NCBI RefSeq assembly: GCF_014863545.1
Contig: NZ_CP062260.1
Span: forward strand, 1,302,001-1,366,000
Direction of reading: 5' to 3'
DNA from: Paenibacillus sp. JNUCC32
GTDB lineage: Bacteria; Bacillota; Bacilli; Paenibacillales; Paenibacillaceae
Length of the DNA: 64,000 bases
Shown in pieces: positions 26,838 to 35,350 of this stretch. Numbering within the stretch: the stretch's first letter is position 1; each line of letters starts with the position of its first letter. The notes under the pieces were generated by a model. It made no database searches. It was not told where the DNA came from and saw only the letters and a program-made list of their open reading frames with translations. A program made the position numbers and the translations under genes.

Positions 26838-28344
26838 GACGAAAGCGCAGACGGTGAAGGAGCGTGCAGGTTACGCCCTGAACAATGAATTTCTGCGCAA
26901 CGCGGTGAAGTTTACGACAGAACGGCTGCGGCTTGGCAAAAAGCTGGCGTCGGAGGAGCATGGCAACTGGGATGCGTGGAGGGAACGGGGGCGCCAAATC
27001 CGGCTCCATACCATTGCGCATTTGGATTATTATTTGAATGAGTTTGCCGAGCAAGCCAGGGCGAACGGAGCGCATGTCCATTTTGCGGAGACGGCAGAAG
27101 AAGCGGTTGCGATCTCCCTGCAGATAGCGGAGCATAAGTCGGCCAAATCCGTCGTCAAATCGAAATCGATGGTGTCCGAGGAGCTGCACCTGAACAAGGC
27201 ACTGGATTCCATCGGGGTGGAGGCCGTGGAAACGGATCTCGGCGAGTACATCATTCAGCTTGCGGATGAAACGCCATCCCATATTATTATTCCCGCCATC
27301 CACAAGAACCGTTATCAGATCGCAGAGCTGCTGTCCGCGGAGGCGGGAGAAGCGCTGCCGCCGGATACGGCGATTATGGCGGGTTTCGTCCGCATGAAGC
27401 TGCGCGAGAAATTTCTCGAAGCGGACATTGGCATGACGGGCTGTAATTTTGCCATCGCCGAGACGGGCTCTATGGTCCTGTTCGAGAATGAAGGCAATGC
27501 CCGGATGGTGACGACCGTGCCGAAGACGCAAATCACCCTAATGGGCATGGAGCGGATTATACCCTCATGGTCTGACCTCGAGGTGATGGCTACCTTGCTG
27601 CCGAGGTCCGCGACCGGCCAGAAACTGACGGTATACATGTCCGGCATCAGCGGGCCGAAGAGAGAGCTGGATGCCGACGGACCAGACGAAATGCATATTA
27701 TCATTATTGATAACGGGCGCTCTCTCCAGCTCGGCGATCCGGAATTCCAGGAGCTGCTCAATTGCATACGATGTGGTGCCTGCCTGAATGCTTGTCCGGT
27801 ATATCGTCATATTGGCGGGCACGCCTATGGAGGCACGTATAGCGGCCCAATCGGTGCCGTATTAACGCCGGCCTTGAACAAGAACGTCGCGGAATGGGAC
27901 GATATCGCCAACGCATCCAGCCTGTGCGGCGCCTGTTATGAAGCATGCCCGGTCAAGATCCCGCTGCATGACATGCTGGTATCCTTGCGCCGCCGGAAGA
28001 TTGAAGCCGGACGCGGCGATAAGCTGGAAGCGATGGGGATGAAAGGCTTCTCGGCGGTCATGGGTAATGCCAAGCGTTACCGCAGCGTGGTATCCCTCGG
28101 AAAATGGGGCCAGAAGCTGGTGGTTCGGGGCGGAGAGATCCGAACGAGAATCGGTCCTTTGAAGGGATGGAATTCGTACAGGGTGACCCCAAGCCTTCCC
28201 AAACATTCCTTCCGTGATCGATGGCCCGAGATGGAGCAGGATATTCGCAGAACCTCGGGGACCATGGATCCCGTAATCGCCGATCGGTTGAGCGAGCGGC
28301 TTCGGCAGCAGAAATCCGGAAAGGGTGAGAATGCGCATGACTAA
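26824..28344 (+). CDS. lutB: L-lactate oxidation complex iron-sulfur subunit LutB
   Basis: A 506-residue protein. The N-terminal LUD domain includes KSKSMVSEELHLNKAL and ETDLGEYIIQLADE. Two [4Fe-4S] motifs follow, C314-x2-C317-x2-C320-x3-C324 in CIRCGACLNACPVYRHIGG and C368-x2-C371-x3-C375 in CGACYEACPVKIP. The C-terminal ~110 residues are the LutB-specific tail. Electrons from lactate probably pass through these clusters to a quinone or menaquinone acceptor. It overlaps lutA by 14 bases and lutC by 8. Confidence 0.95.
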   Translation: MSTAETKAQTVKERAGYALNNEFLRNAVKFTTERLRLGKKLASEEHGNWDAWRERGRQIRLHTIAHLDYYLNEFAEQARANGAHVHFAETAEEAVAISLQIAEHKSAKSVVKSKSMVSEELHLNKALDSIGVEAVETDLGEYIIQLADETPSHIIIPAIHKNRYQIAELLSAEAGEALPPDTAIMAGFVRMKLREKFLEADIGMTGCNFAIAETGSMVLFENEGNARMVTTVPKTQITLMGMERIIPSWSDLEVMATLLPRSATGQKLTVYMSGISGPKRELDADGPDEMHIIIIDNGRSLQLGDPEFQELLNCIRCGACLNACPVYRHIGGHAYGGTYSGPIGAVLTPALNKNVAEWDDIANASSLCGACYEACPVKIPLHDMLVSLRRRKIEAGRGDKLEAMGMKGFSAVMGNAKRYRSVVSLGKWGQKLVVRGGEIRTRIGPLKGWNSYRVTPSLPKHSFRDRWPEMEQDIRRTSGTMDPVIADRLSERLRQQKSGKGENAHD

Positions 28345-29077
28345 CGAAACCGATCGCGGCTGGTTAACCCGTCTAGAAGAACAATCCCGCAGGAAGCAGG
28401 AGCAGTTCATGGATGGGATCGCCGCGAAGCTGGGTAGAGATCGGATTCGCTCCGCTCCGGAGCACCCTTTCCGTGGTGCACCGGATTTCTGGAAAGAATT
28501 TAATTGGCCGCTTGAGGAGAAAATTACGCAGTTTACCGCGAACTTTGAAGCAGCCGGAGGCCATGTGGTCAGACTGAGCCATCGCGAAGAGGTCACCCGG
28601 TTTATCAGGGATAAAGCGATGGAGATGAGCGCAGCTACGATTCTTCGTCAGCAGGAGGACGCGCTGGATCGACTGGGTCTGGAAGAGAGTCTGCCCGATG
28701 CGCTGGTTCTCTCCTGGAACGAAGCGGCGGACACGGATTGGAGGGCTGTCGCCGCCAGAGCCGACTTCGGCGTTGTCATGGCCGATTACGCTGCGGCCTA
28801 CACCGGTTCGATTACGGTGAAGTCCGCCCCGCATAAGGGCCGTTCGGTCAGCCTGCTGCCGACCGTACTGATGGCTATCATTCCAATCGACAGAATGGTT
28901 ACCCGATTAGGAGAGATTCTCGTACAGTTCGATCAGGCCGGACGTGAGCAGCTGCCAGCAGGGATCCATTTCATATCGGGTCCGAGCCGTTCCGCCGATA
29001 TCGAGAACGATCTGACGATTGGTGTTCACGGACCCGGCATCGTATATGCCTTGCTGGTAGATTCCTACGAAGCATAA
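28337..29077 (+). CDS. lutC: L-lactate oxidation complex subunit LutC
   Basis: A ~246-residue LUD-domain protein completing LutABC. Seen: early FRGAPDFWKEF, VMADYAAAYTGSITVKS and the conserved end HFISGPSRSADIENDL followed by TIGVHGPG. The start is ambiguous (GTG 28325, ATG 28331, ATG 28337); the last fits AAGGGTGAG best. The cluster ends with a strong terminator, so rha and lut genes form one directional block. Confidence 0.92.
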   Translation: MTNETDRGWLTRLEEQSRRKQEQFMDGIAAKLGRDRIRSAPEHPFRGAPDFWKEFNWPLEEKITQFTANFEAAGGHVVRLSHREEVTRFIRDKAMEMSAATILRQQEDALDRLGLEESLPDALVLSWNEAADTDWRAVAARADFGVVMADYAAAYTGSITVKSAPHKGRSVSLLPTVLMAIIPIDRMVTRLGEILVQFDQAGREQLPAGIHFISGPSRSADIENDLTIGVHGPGIVYALLVDSYEA

Positions 29078-29097
29078 TATGTAATCTTAAACGCAAG

Positions 29098-29149
29098 ATG
29101 AGCCCCGAGCCGGGAGCAGTCCGTTGGATGCTCCCGGCTTGGGGCTCAT
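29098..29149 (+). terminator. Strong terminator after lutC
   Basis: ATGAGCCCC-g-AGCCGGGAGC pairs with GCTCCCGGCT-t-GGGGCTCAT, 19 paired bases around a 13-base loop, followed by TTTAG. Confidence 0.85.
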
Positions 29150-29267
29150 TTAGATTATAGAAATACATAAGTTTTCAGAGAAACTGAAAATTCGATTCAC
29201 ACCTATTCCGCCTTCTGTTTCCGTCTTCGGTGAAAGTAGATGGAACGCTGCTTTTCTTGCGTATATG

Positions 29268-30122
29268 CTATTTGCCTTTGCGCGTCAGCTCGGCCAACCG
29301 ATCCCACTGCTCATGGGTCACTTCGGCCAGCTCGTTGAACTGTCCTGCCCCCTGCAGCCATTCGCCGCCGTCGATGGTGATCACGTCGCCATTAATATAG
29401 CCGGCATAATCGGAAATCAGATAGGCGGCGAGATTAGCCAGCTCCTCAGCATCCCCAACGCGCTTGAGGGGGATGCGGTCGATCATTTTCTGTTCCAGTT
29501 CCGGCGTTGGGGATAATCTTGACCAGGCGCCTTCGGTTGGGAACGGCCCCGGGGCGATGGCTACCTGGCGTATGCCGTATGGTGCCCATTCCACGGCCAG
29601 GGAGCGCGTCAGCGCAAGCACGCCTGCTTTGGCAGCCGCGGACGGGACCACGTAGCCAGAGCCCGTAGAAGCGTATGTGGTGACGATGTTGAGCATCGTT
29701 CCGCCTTTGCCTTGTTCGATCCAGCGTTTGCCGACCTCCAGGGTGGCATAGAAGGTGCCGTGCAGCACGATGTTGAGCACGGCATCCACAGCCCGAGGAG
29801 AAAGGCGCTCCGTGGGACTGATAAAGTTCCCGGCCGCATTGTTGACAAGCACATCAATGCCTCCGTAATGCTGCTCTGCCGCTTCAACAAGAGCCGAGAT
29901 TTGCGCAGGGTCGCGAACATCGCAGCTTTTGTACCATACCTCGCAGCCCTTCTGCTTTAATTCCTCAGCGGTCTGCTGCAGCACTTCTTCCCGGCGTCCG
30001 CATATGGCGAGCTTGGCGCCCAGCAGCGCGAATTTCTCTCCCATGGCGCGCCCCAGGCCCGTGGCGCCTCCCGTAATCAAAACGACTTTATCGCGAAGCA
30101 AATCGTCGGTGAACGGTCCCAT
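29268..30122 (-). CDS. fadH: SDR oxidoreductase, 2,4-dienoyl-CoA reductase-like
   Basis: A 284-residue short-chain dehydrogenase with NAD(P) motif TGGATGLG (17-24) and NNAAGNF (94-100), the latter typical of the peroxisomal-type dienoyl-CoA reductase branch. The usual catalytic tyrosine is replaced: SAAAK (S161, K165) instead of YxxxK, as in that branch. It likely reduces 2,4-dienoyl-CoA during oxidation of unsaturated fatty acids, as B. subtilis FadH does. Stand-alone gene; the assignment of substrate is moderately certain, the family is certain. Confidence 0.83.
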   Translation of the reverse strand: MGPFTDDLLRDKVVLITGGATGLGRAMGEKFALLGAKLAICGRREEVLQQTAEELKQKGCEVWYKSCDVRDPAQISALVEAAEQHYGGIDVLVNNAAGNFISPTERLSPRAVDAVLNIVLHGTFYATLEVGKRWIEQGKGGTMLNIVTTYASTGSGYVVPSAAAKAGVLALTRSLAVEWAPYGIRQVAIAPGPFPTEGAWSRLSPTPELEQKMIDRIPLKRVGDAEELANLAAYLISDYAGYINGDVITIDGGEWLQGAGQFNELAEVTHEQWDRLAELTRKGK

Positions 30123-30487
30123 CGAAAGCTCCCCTTTCAGGCAGATATGGATTTTCGGATCCTTTGTCCGCGTTCTTTATAGAACAGGCTGCATACATTC
30201 AATGCTTATTTTCTTGCAACCGCTTACTTTAAGCGTAACATGGTTAACGAATCCAGTCACCACTTTGTTTGATCTGATATGGCGTAAGTGGATAAAGTGA
30301 ACTCCTCCAAAGAAATCGGGCCGCAGCAGAACATAATCCCCTAATTCAGTTTCAGAAAGCCCTTGCTTGGTTAGGTTAATTAGAAATGCTGGTTAAAACG
30401 ATACATAGTCGTAAATTCTACATCTTATACTTCACGCTGCCACCTGACCCTGGGTATATGATTACATCACGAGATGAGGTACCAGAC

Positions 30488-32011
30488 ATGATTCTACAAT
30501 CACTGACGGATCGGCTGATATTAAAAAAGATTACGGGCCGTACTTCCGCGGATATCACGAGCCTGGAAACAGATTCAAGAGAAATCCGGCCGGGCGGCAT
30601 GTTCGTATGCGTGCCGGGATTTCACGTGGACGGCCATGATTATGCCGAACAGGCGATACGGAATGGGGCTGTTGCCATCGTGGCCGAGCGGGAGCTTTCG
30701 GGACTGCCAGGAAACGTTACGCATATAACGGTGCCGGATACAAGAAGAATTCTGCCGATTCTCGCAAACGCTTTTTTTGGCGACCCTACGCGGCGATTGA
30801 AATTGATTGGAATTACCGGGACGAACGGCAAAACGACGACGACTCATATGGTAGATCAAATACTTAACGACGCCCGCCGCAAGACAGGGATCATCGGCAC
30901 CTTGTATATGAAAATCGGAAATCATGTGGAGAAAACGCTGAATACGACGCCGGATACGATCCAGCTCATGCGTTATTTTCATACGATCATCTCGCATGGG
31001 GGTGAATACGGTGTTCTGGAGGTATCTTCGCACGGATTGGATATGGGAAGGGTGCGCGGATGCGATTTTCAGACGGTCGTCTTCACGAATTTATCGCATG
31101 ATCATCTGGACTTCCATCAGACCATGGAGAGCTATCGCAATACGAAGGAGCTGCTGTTCGCCCAGCTGGGTAACAGTACCCGTGACATGCTGAAGAAGGC
31201 CGTCTTGAACGCAGACGATGCCGCATCCTCTTATTACTCAAAACGGACATCCGCACAAATCATAACCTATGGCATTCAGAATCAGGCGGACGTCCGGGCA
31301 ACGCAAATTCATCACACAAGGGAAGGCTGCGCCTTTCATGCAGAAACGCCTTGGGGAAGCAGCGACGTTAATCTGAAGGTGCATGGAGCACACAATATAT
31401 ACAACGCGCTGGCTGCCATGACGACCTGTCTGCTGGAAGGGATACCGCTGGAAGAAATCCGCGAAAGTTTGGAGCAATTTGCAGGGGTTCATGGCCGGTT
31501 TCAAGAAATACAAACAGGACGCCGTTTTGGCGTGGTCGTCGATTATGCGCATAATCCGGACGGTCTTAAGGCAACCTTGCAATCCGCCAAGGCCATTACT
31601 TCAGGCAAAATGATATGCGTGATGGGCTGCCGGGGCGAGCGGGACCGCTCGAAACGGCCGATCATGGCCGATATTGCAGCCGCGTATTCGGATTATGTAT
31701 TGTTCACGGCCGACAATCCGTTCTCGGAGGATCCGGAGCAGATCATGGCCGAGATGCTGGGCGGCTTAACGTCCCGCGAATCGGGGAACTGGGAGGTTGT
31801 CTTAGACCGTAAAGAAGCGATTCAACGCGCAGTGGAAATGGCCGGTGACGAGGACAGGATCATTATAACCGGACGAGGGCACGAAACCCGTTATGTTGCG
31901 GGCAGCCGGATCGAATCGTTTAGCGATGAGGATATCGTGATGAGTTCTTTGCAGGGCATAGGGCACGACATAGGGCAGGACATCCAGATGATGCACCGGA
32001 GCCCTGAATAA
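30488..32011 (+). CDS. murE: MurE-like UDP-MurNAc-tripeptide ligase, second-copy type
   Basis: A 507-residue Mur ligase with P-loop GITGTNGKTTTTHM, the carbamylated-lysine region SYRNTKELLFAQLG, and HGRFQEI / DYAHNPDG in the C-terminal domain. The motif that selects diaminopimelate in MurE is DNPR; here it is D409-N-P-F412, so the key arginine is absent. It is outside the dcw (division and cell wall) cluster and next to a secreted sugar dehydrogenase, suggesting a paralogue with altered amino-acid or substrate specificity. Start ATG 30488; an upstream ATG at 30386 has no binding site. Adding mesodiaminopimelate is thus uncertain. Confidence 0.85.
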   Translation: MILQSLTDRLILKKITGRTSADITSLETDSREIRPGGMFVCVPGFHVDGHDYAEQAIRNGAVAIVAERELSGLPGNVTHITVPDTRRILPILANAFFGDPTRRLKLIGITGTNGKTTTTHMVDQILNDARRKTGIIGTLYMKIGNHVEKTLNTTPDTIQLMRYFHTIISHGGEYGVLEVSSHGLDMGRVRGCDFQTVVFTNLSHDHLDFHQTMESYRNTKELLFAQLGNSTRDMLKKAVLNADDAASSYYSKRTSAQIITYGIQNQADVRATQIHHTREGCAFHAETPWGSSDVNLKVHGAHNIYNALAAMTTCLLEGIPLEEIRESLEQFAGVHGRFQEIQTGRRFGVVVDYAHNPDGLKATLQSAKAITSGKMICVMGCRGERDRSKRPIMADIAAAYSDYVLFTADNPFSEDPEQIMAEMLGGLTSRESGNWEVVLDRKEAIQRAVEMAGDEDRIIITGRGHETRYVAGSRIESFSDEDIVMSSLQGIGHDIGQDIQMMHRSPE

Positions 32012-32029
32012 ACCCGGGAGGTGCTGGAT

Positions 32030-33118
32030 TTGAAACAAAAGATGTTCGGCATGATGTTTACAGCGGCGCTGCTGTTTCTTGCTGCATGTACAAACCAGTC
32101 GTCCCCTTCGGCTGAAGAAGGAGCGCAGGAGGAGCGGGGGGAGGCGGCTCCTGATTCTTCCTATCAGGTGCTTGCGGAGCAGCTGAGAACGCCTTGGTCC
32201 ATCGATTTTGACGGTGAGACGATTTATATCAGCGAGCGGGAAGGGAATATCGTTCAGATCAAGGACGGCACATTGAACAGACAATCGGTACATACCGAGA
32301 AGCCGGTTTCGCATCAAGGAGAAGGGGGATTTCTGGGCTTTGCGTTAGCGCCTGATTTTCGGGATTCCGGAAAAGCCTTCGCCTATCACACCTATGATCA
32401 GGGTGGAACGCTCTTGAATCGGCTGGTTCTGCTGGAGTTGAAGGGAAACCAATGGACGGAGTCCCAAGTTTTCCTTGAGTCCATTCCCGGCTCCAATGTG
32501 CATAATGGCGGCAGAATCGCGATCGGTCCCGATGAGATGCTCTATGTTACGACGGGAGATTCGGGCGAGGGCGAGCTTGCGCAAAATCAGGAGAACCTGG
32601 CAGGCAAAATATTGCGATTAACGCTGGACGGGAAAGTCCCGGCGGACAATCCGACGGCAGGTTCTTACGTCTATACGTTAGGGCATCGGAATTCGCAGGG
32701 CTTGGCATGGGATTCGGAAGGGAATTTCTACAGCTCGGAGCACGGGCCTTCCGGCACGCCGGGCGGACACGATGAGATTAATGAAATCACGGCCGGCAGC
32801 AACTACGGCTGGCCCGAAATTTATGGCGATGATACGTTGGAAGGCATGGAACTCCCGCTGTACCATAGCGGCGAAACGGCAATAGCTCCTTCCGGCATCG
32901 CATTTGACGAGCAGGACCGCTTGTACGTGGCGACCCTTCGGGGACAGAAGCTGTACCGGTTCCAGCCGGAGAAAACCGCGCTCGAGACCGTGCTGGAAGG
33001 CGAAGGCCGATTAAGAGACGTTAAGGTCCATAACGGCAAAACCTATGTCATTACCAACAATACCGATGGCCGGGGCGTGCCGTCCGATCAGGATGATCGA
33101 CTGCTTGTACTGGAATAA
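32030..33118 (+). CDS. PQQ-type soluble aldose/sorbosone dehydrogenase lipoprotein
   Basis: A 362-residue lipoprotein from TTG 32030 (CGGGAGGTG upstream), with lipobox LFLAAC and the modified cysteine at C20. The body is a six-bladed beta-propeller of the glucose/sorbosone dehydrogenase family: LRTPWSIDFDG, GEGGFLGFALAPDF, VHNGGRIAIGPD, TLGHRNSQGLAWD and SEHGPSGTPGGHDEIN. Members oxidise sugars using PQQ, yet many Firmicutes lack PQQ synthesis, so the cofactor is uncertain. It starts 18 bases after the MurE-like gene and is probably co-transcribed. Confidence 0.87.
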   Translation: MKQKMFGMMFTAALLFLAACTNQSSPSAEEGAQEERGEAAPDSSYQVLAEQLRTPWSIDFDGETIYISEREGNIVQIKDGTLNRQSVHTEKPVSHQGEGGFLGFALAPDFRDSGKAFAYHTYDQGGTLLNRLVLLELKGNQWTESQVFLESIPGSNVHNGGRIAIGPDEMLYVTTGDSGEGELAQNQENLAGKILRLTLDGKVPADNPTAGSYVYTLGHRNSQGLAWDSEGNFYSSEHGPSGTPGGHDEINEITAGSNYGWPEIYGDDTLEGMELPLYHSGETAIAPSGIAFDEQDRLYVATLRGQKLYRFQPEKTALETVLEGEGRLRDVKVHNGKTYVITNNTDGRGVPSDQDDRLLVLE

Positions 33119-33287
33119 TTCCAAGAAACATACATGTCTCGTGATTCAAGAGAATAGGATAGGACAAGTGCTATAAGAAACACGTCTATCGACGTACTTT
33201 CTCAGAAGACAGACCGCATATAGCGGAAGTTTTTCTTGCGAGATAAGGTGGGTAAGCCTCTGAAGTTTATACTTTCTTATCTTTTGA

Positions 33288-33322
33288 CAAAAAAAGGGCC
33301 CCTTCCCGTATGGAAGGAGCCT
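33288..33322 (-). terminator. Terminator of the Cys-rich regulator
   Basis: On the minus strand GGCTCCTTCC-atac-GGGAAGGGGCC followed by CTTTTTTT, just past the stop at 33342. Confidence 0.85.
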
Positions 33323-33341
33323 GAAGTGGCAATAACAGATA

Positions 33342-33989
33342 TTATGTTTGTTTGGCTTCGGCTTGCTTTCGGATCCGGTACACGCATTTCTTATCGCCTT
33401 TGGCAAGACATTCGGTACGTTCCACATCCGCTTCCAGCAAGGACTGAAACAGATCAAGCTCGCAGCGGCATGCATGCTGGTACCGGTTGGCTACCTGGGA
33501 GATCGGGCAGTTCAGTTCTTCAAGCACGTATTCTTCATCCGCGACTTTTTGGTAATCCACCATATATCCGTTGTCGTTCTGAATCTGGGCAAGGGCCGCG
33601 ACCCGATCTTCGAGAGTCTCGGCTTTTACCGTCGGCGTGTACTTGTTCAGCAACGTGTCTTTGCGCTTGTCGAACAGCAAAGATATCATTTCGTCGCCGG
33701 CCTCGTCCTGGAGCTCGTTAAGCAGATCGAGGGCAAGCGAATGATAGTTCTTAGGGAAAAAATCCTCTGCAGATTCAGTAAGACTGTATAGCGAGACGGG
33801 TCTTCCCATCGGCTGCTTCACGGTTCGATACGTGATGTACCCTTCATTCTTCAAGCTCTCCAGATGTCGACGGACGGCCATGCCCGTAATGCCCAGTGCC
33901 TCGGTAATGGATTTCGTGCTGAGTTCACCATTTATTTTCAACATTTGCATGATATACTCGCGGGTGCTGTATGCAACTTCTTGATCCAC
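33342..33989 (-). CDS. SufR-like winged-helix regulator with C-terminal cysteine cluster
   Basis: A 215-residue regulator, start GTG 33989 (AAGGCGG upstream). Residues 10-75 form a winged helix (YIMQMLKINGELSTKSITEA, LGITGMAVRRHLESLKNEGY). The C-terminal half has cysteines C161, C174, C176 and C194 in the SufR-type pattern C-x12-C-x-C with a later Cys, which in cyanobacterial SufR and similar proteins bind an Fe-S cluster; C202 is a further one. The protein would sense Fe-S status or oxidants. It is divergent from a 7Fe ferredoxin gene, a plausible target. Cluster binding is inferred. Confidence 0.82.
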   Translation of the reverse strand: MDQEVAYSTREYIMQMLKINGELSTKSITEALGITGMAVRRHLESLKNEGYITYRTVKQPMGRPVSLYSLTESAEDFFPKNYHSLALDLLNELQDEAGDEMISLLFDKRKDTLLNKYTPTVKAETLEDRVAALAQIQNDNGYMVDYQKVADEEYVLEELNCPISQVANRYQHACRCELDLFQSLLEADVERTECLAKGDKKCVYRIRKQAEAKQT

Positions 33990-34128
33990 TATAATCACCG
34001 CCTTGTTTCTCGATGAATGCTTTCTTTTGCAACAAAAAAGGTTAAAAAGCAATATGTCTCATCTTATGTCTTTACCTTCTATAAGTCAACCGGAATGGCC
34101 GTTTTCAAGGCTATTCTCTCGCGGTTTG

Positions 34129-34161
34129 TTGACAACTGGCATGATTAACCACATAATTATG
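34129..34161 (+). promoter_or_regulatory. Promoter of the ferredoxin gene with palindromic -10 region
   Basis: TTGACA (34129-34134), 17-base spacer, CATAAT (34152-34157). The -10 lies inside the palindrome CATAATTATG (34152-34161), a possible site for the divergent Cys-rich regulator. Confidence 0.55.
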
Positions 34162-34283
34162 ATATATTTTAGTATAAAAAGTATAGAAACCGAGCAAATG
34201 AATGAGTAATGGACTTTTTGAAATGATAGCCCGGCTTTAGAATTTAGAAGATTCTTATTACACTTGGGAAGGTGGAATCACGG

Positions 34284-34520
34284 ATGTATGTTATTGGCTC
34301 AGCTTGTATCGAAGAGAAGGCGGGAGAATGCGTAGACGTTTGCCCGGTGGATTGCATCGAAGAAGGGGACGACCAGTTCTATATCGACACCGATATATGC
34401 ATTTCCTGCGGTGCCTGCGAAGCGGCGTGTCCGGTCGCGGCCATTTACTATTTTGAGGACCTGCCTGAGGACGAAAAGCATTATTTCGATAAAGCGGTGG
34501 AATATTACAAAAACAAGTAA
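34284..34520 (+). CDS. 7Fe ferredoxin ([3Fe-4S][4Fe-4S] type)
   Basis: A 78-residue ferredoxin with cysteines at 8, 16, 20, 24, 39, 42, 45 and 49, the same positions as in Azotobacter ferredoxin I, where C8, C16 and C49 hold the [3Fe-4S] cluster, C20, C39, C42 and C45 the [4Fe-4S] cluster, and C24 is free. Motifs seen are CVDVCPVDC and CISCGACEAACP. It carries low-potential electrons in the cytoplasm. ATG 34284 follows GGGAAGGTGG. It is typical of Bacillales Fer-type ferredoxins and is divergent from the SufR-like regulator. Confidence 0.92.
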   Translation: MYVIGSACIEEKAGECVDVCPVDCIEEGDDQFYIDTDICISCGACEAACPVAAIYYFEDLPEDEKHYFDKAVEYYKNK

Positions 34521-34831
34521 GGCGCTCCGGTTTGAGTCTATCCGCTCTGTTGTCCGTCCGTTTCCGGAATGGAATAGGCAAGGTAGAAACGGACTCTCAA
34601 AGGATCGGCTATCCTCAAACCTCCGCTGGGGGGAAAGATTAAAAGACTAAAGATAAAAGATAAGAAATTTAAGTAATCAAGAGATTAAGATTAAAGATAA
34701 ATGACTTAAAAGAATATAAAATTGAGGATTACAGGCGTTTAAATCTATATGTTATGTGTGTCAAAACAAAGCGGTTAAGATAAATAGCCGGAAAATCGTA
34801 AAGCTGCGCTCATGCTTCGATCTATACATAA

Positions 34832-34903
34832 GCCATCCGGGATATTCGAGGGCCCCTCGAATTAATTTCTCGGGTGGTTTCATTCGTTTTAGGCTGATGA
34901 AAC
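34832..34903 (+). repeat. Structured repeat element, copy 1
   Basis: CCATCCGGGA (34833-34842) can pair over 10 bp, two of them G-U, with TCTCGGGTGG (34868-34877). Inside is ATTCGAGG-gcc-CCTCGAAT (34844-34862). A second hairpin GTTTCAT/ATGAAAC (34877-34883 and 34897-34903) follows. The element matches copy 2 in the conserved outer arms. Confidence 0.6.
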
Positions 34904-34963
34904 AAGGATGTCCCTAACAACCTGGGACAAAACCGAAAATATCATAGATGTACTCCACTTATA

Positions 34964-35040
34964 GCCATTCGGGATGAAGAATGTTCCAATCATTCTTTTC
35001 TCGGGTGGCTTTATTATTGGGGTGAAACGACGTTGTTACC
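34964..35040 (+). repeat. Structured repeat element, copy 2
   Basis: CCATTCGGGA (34965-34974) pairs with TCTCGGGTGG (35001-35008 end), enclosing GAAGAATG-ttccaat-CATTCTT. It shares with copy 1 the frame GCCATYCGGGAT ... TTCTCGGGTGGYTTYATT and the following GRTGAAACRA, while the inner stem differs in sequence but stays a stem. Confidence 0.6.
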
Positions 35041-35182
35041 TACATTTTAGGAGATATTACGTCATGTTCATGTCATATTGTGCGTGATGGGCGGTCATCT
35101 GTATGTATGCAGGAGATTGAATTTCTTTCGTAAAAAAGTGAAATGCTTACATTTCCAGAATCAAAAAAATATTTATTTAAAT

Positions 35183-35224
35183 GTGTCATATATATTGACA
35201 CTTTTACAAAACACGTTTTATTAT
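35183..35224 (+). promoter_or_regulatory. Promoter and operator of the ROK/asparaginase operon
   Basis: Inverted repeat GTGTCA-7 bases-TGACAC (35183-35201) overlaps the -35 TTGACA (35195-35200); the -10 is TATTAT at 35219-35224, spacer 18. Overlap with the -35 suits repression by the ROK protein encoded next. Confidence 0.5.
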
Positions 35225-35350
35225 TAATATCACTGGAGAATAAAAATATTAAAACTGATAATAATCACTGTTTTTTGATGATTTCGGATCTTTTTACTTG
35301 GAAAATTGATCTAATTAATCTACTGGTGAAATTAAATAGGGGATGTCTTC

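Larger units (their letters stand above)
34521..35150. other. Long intergenic region, AT-rich with hairpins and tandem repeats
   Basis: No convincing gene. From 34521 to ~34620 there is a 9-bp inverted repeat GTCCGTTTC/GAAACGGAC (34556-34564 and 34586-34594). About 34630-34740 is a purine- and A/T-rich low-complexity tract with repeated AGATTAAAAGA-like words. 34830-35060 holds the two related hairpin elements described separately. A 73-residue reading frame at 35143-35364 has no binding site and overlaps the ROK promoter. Confidence 0.6.
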
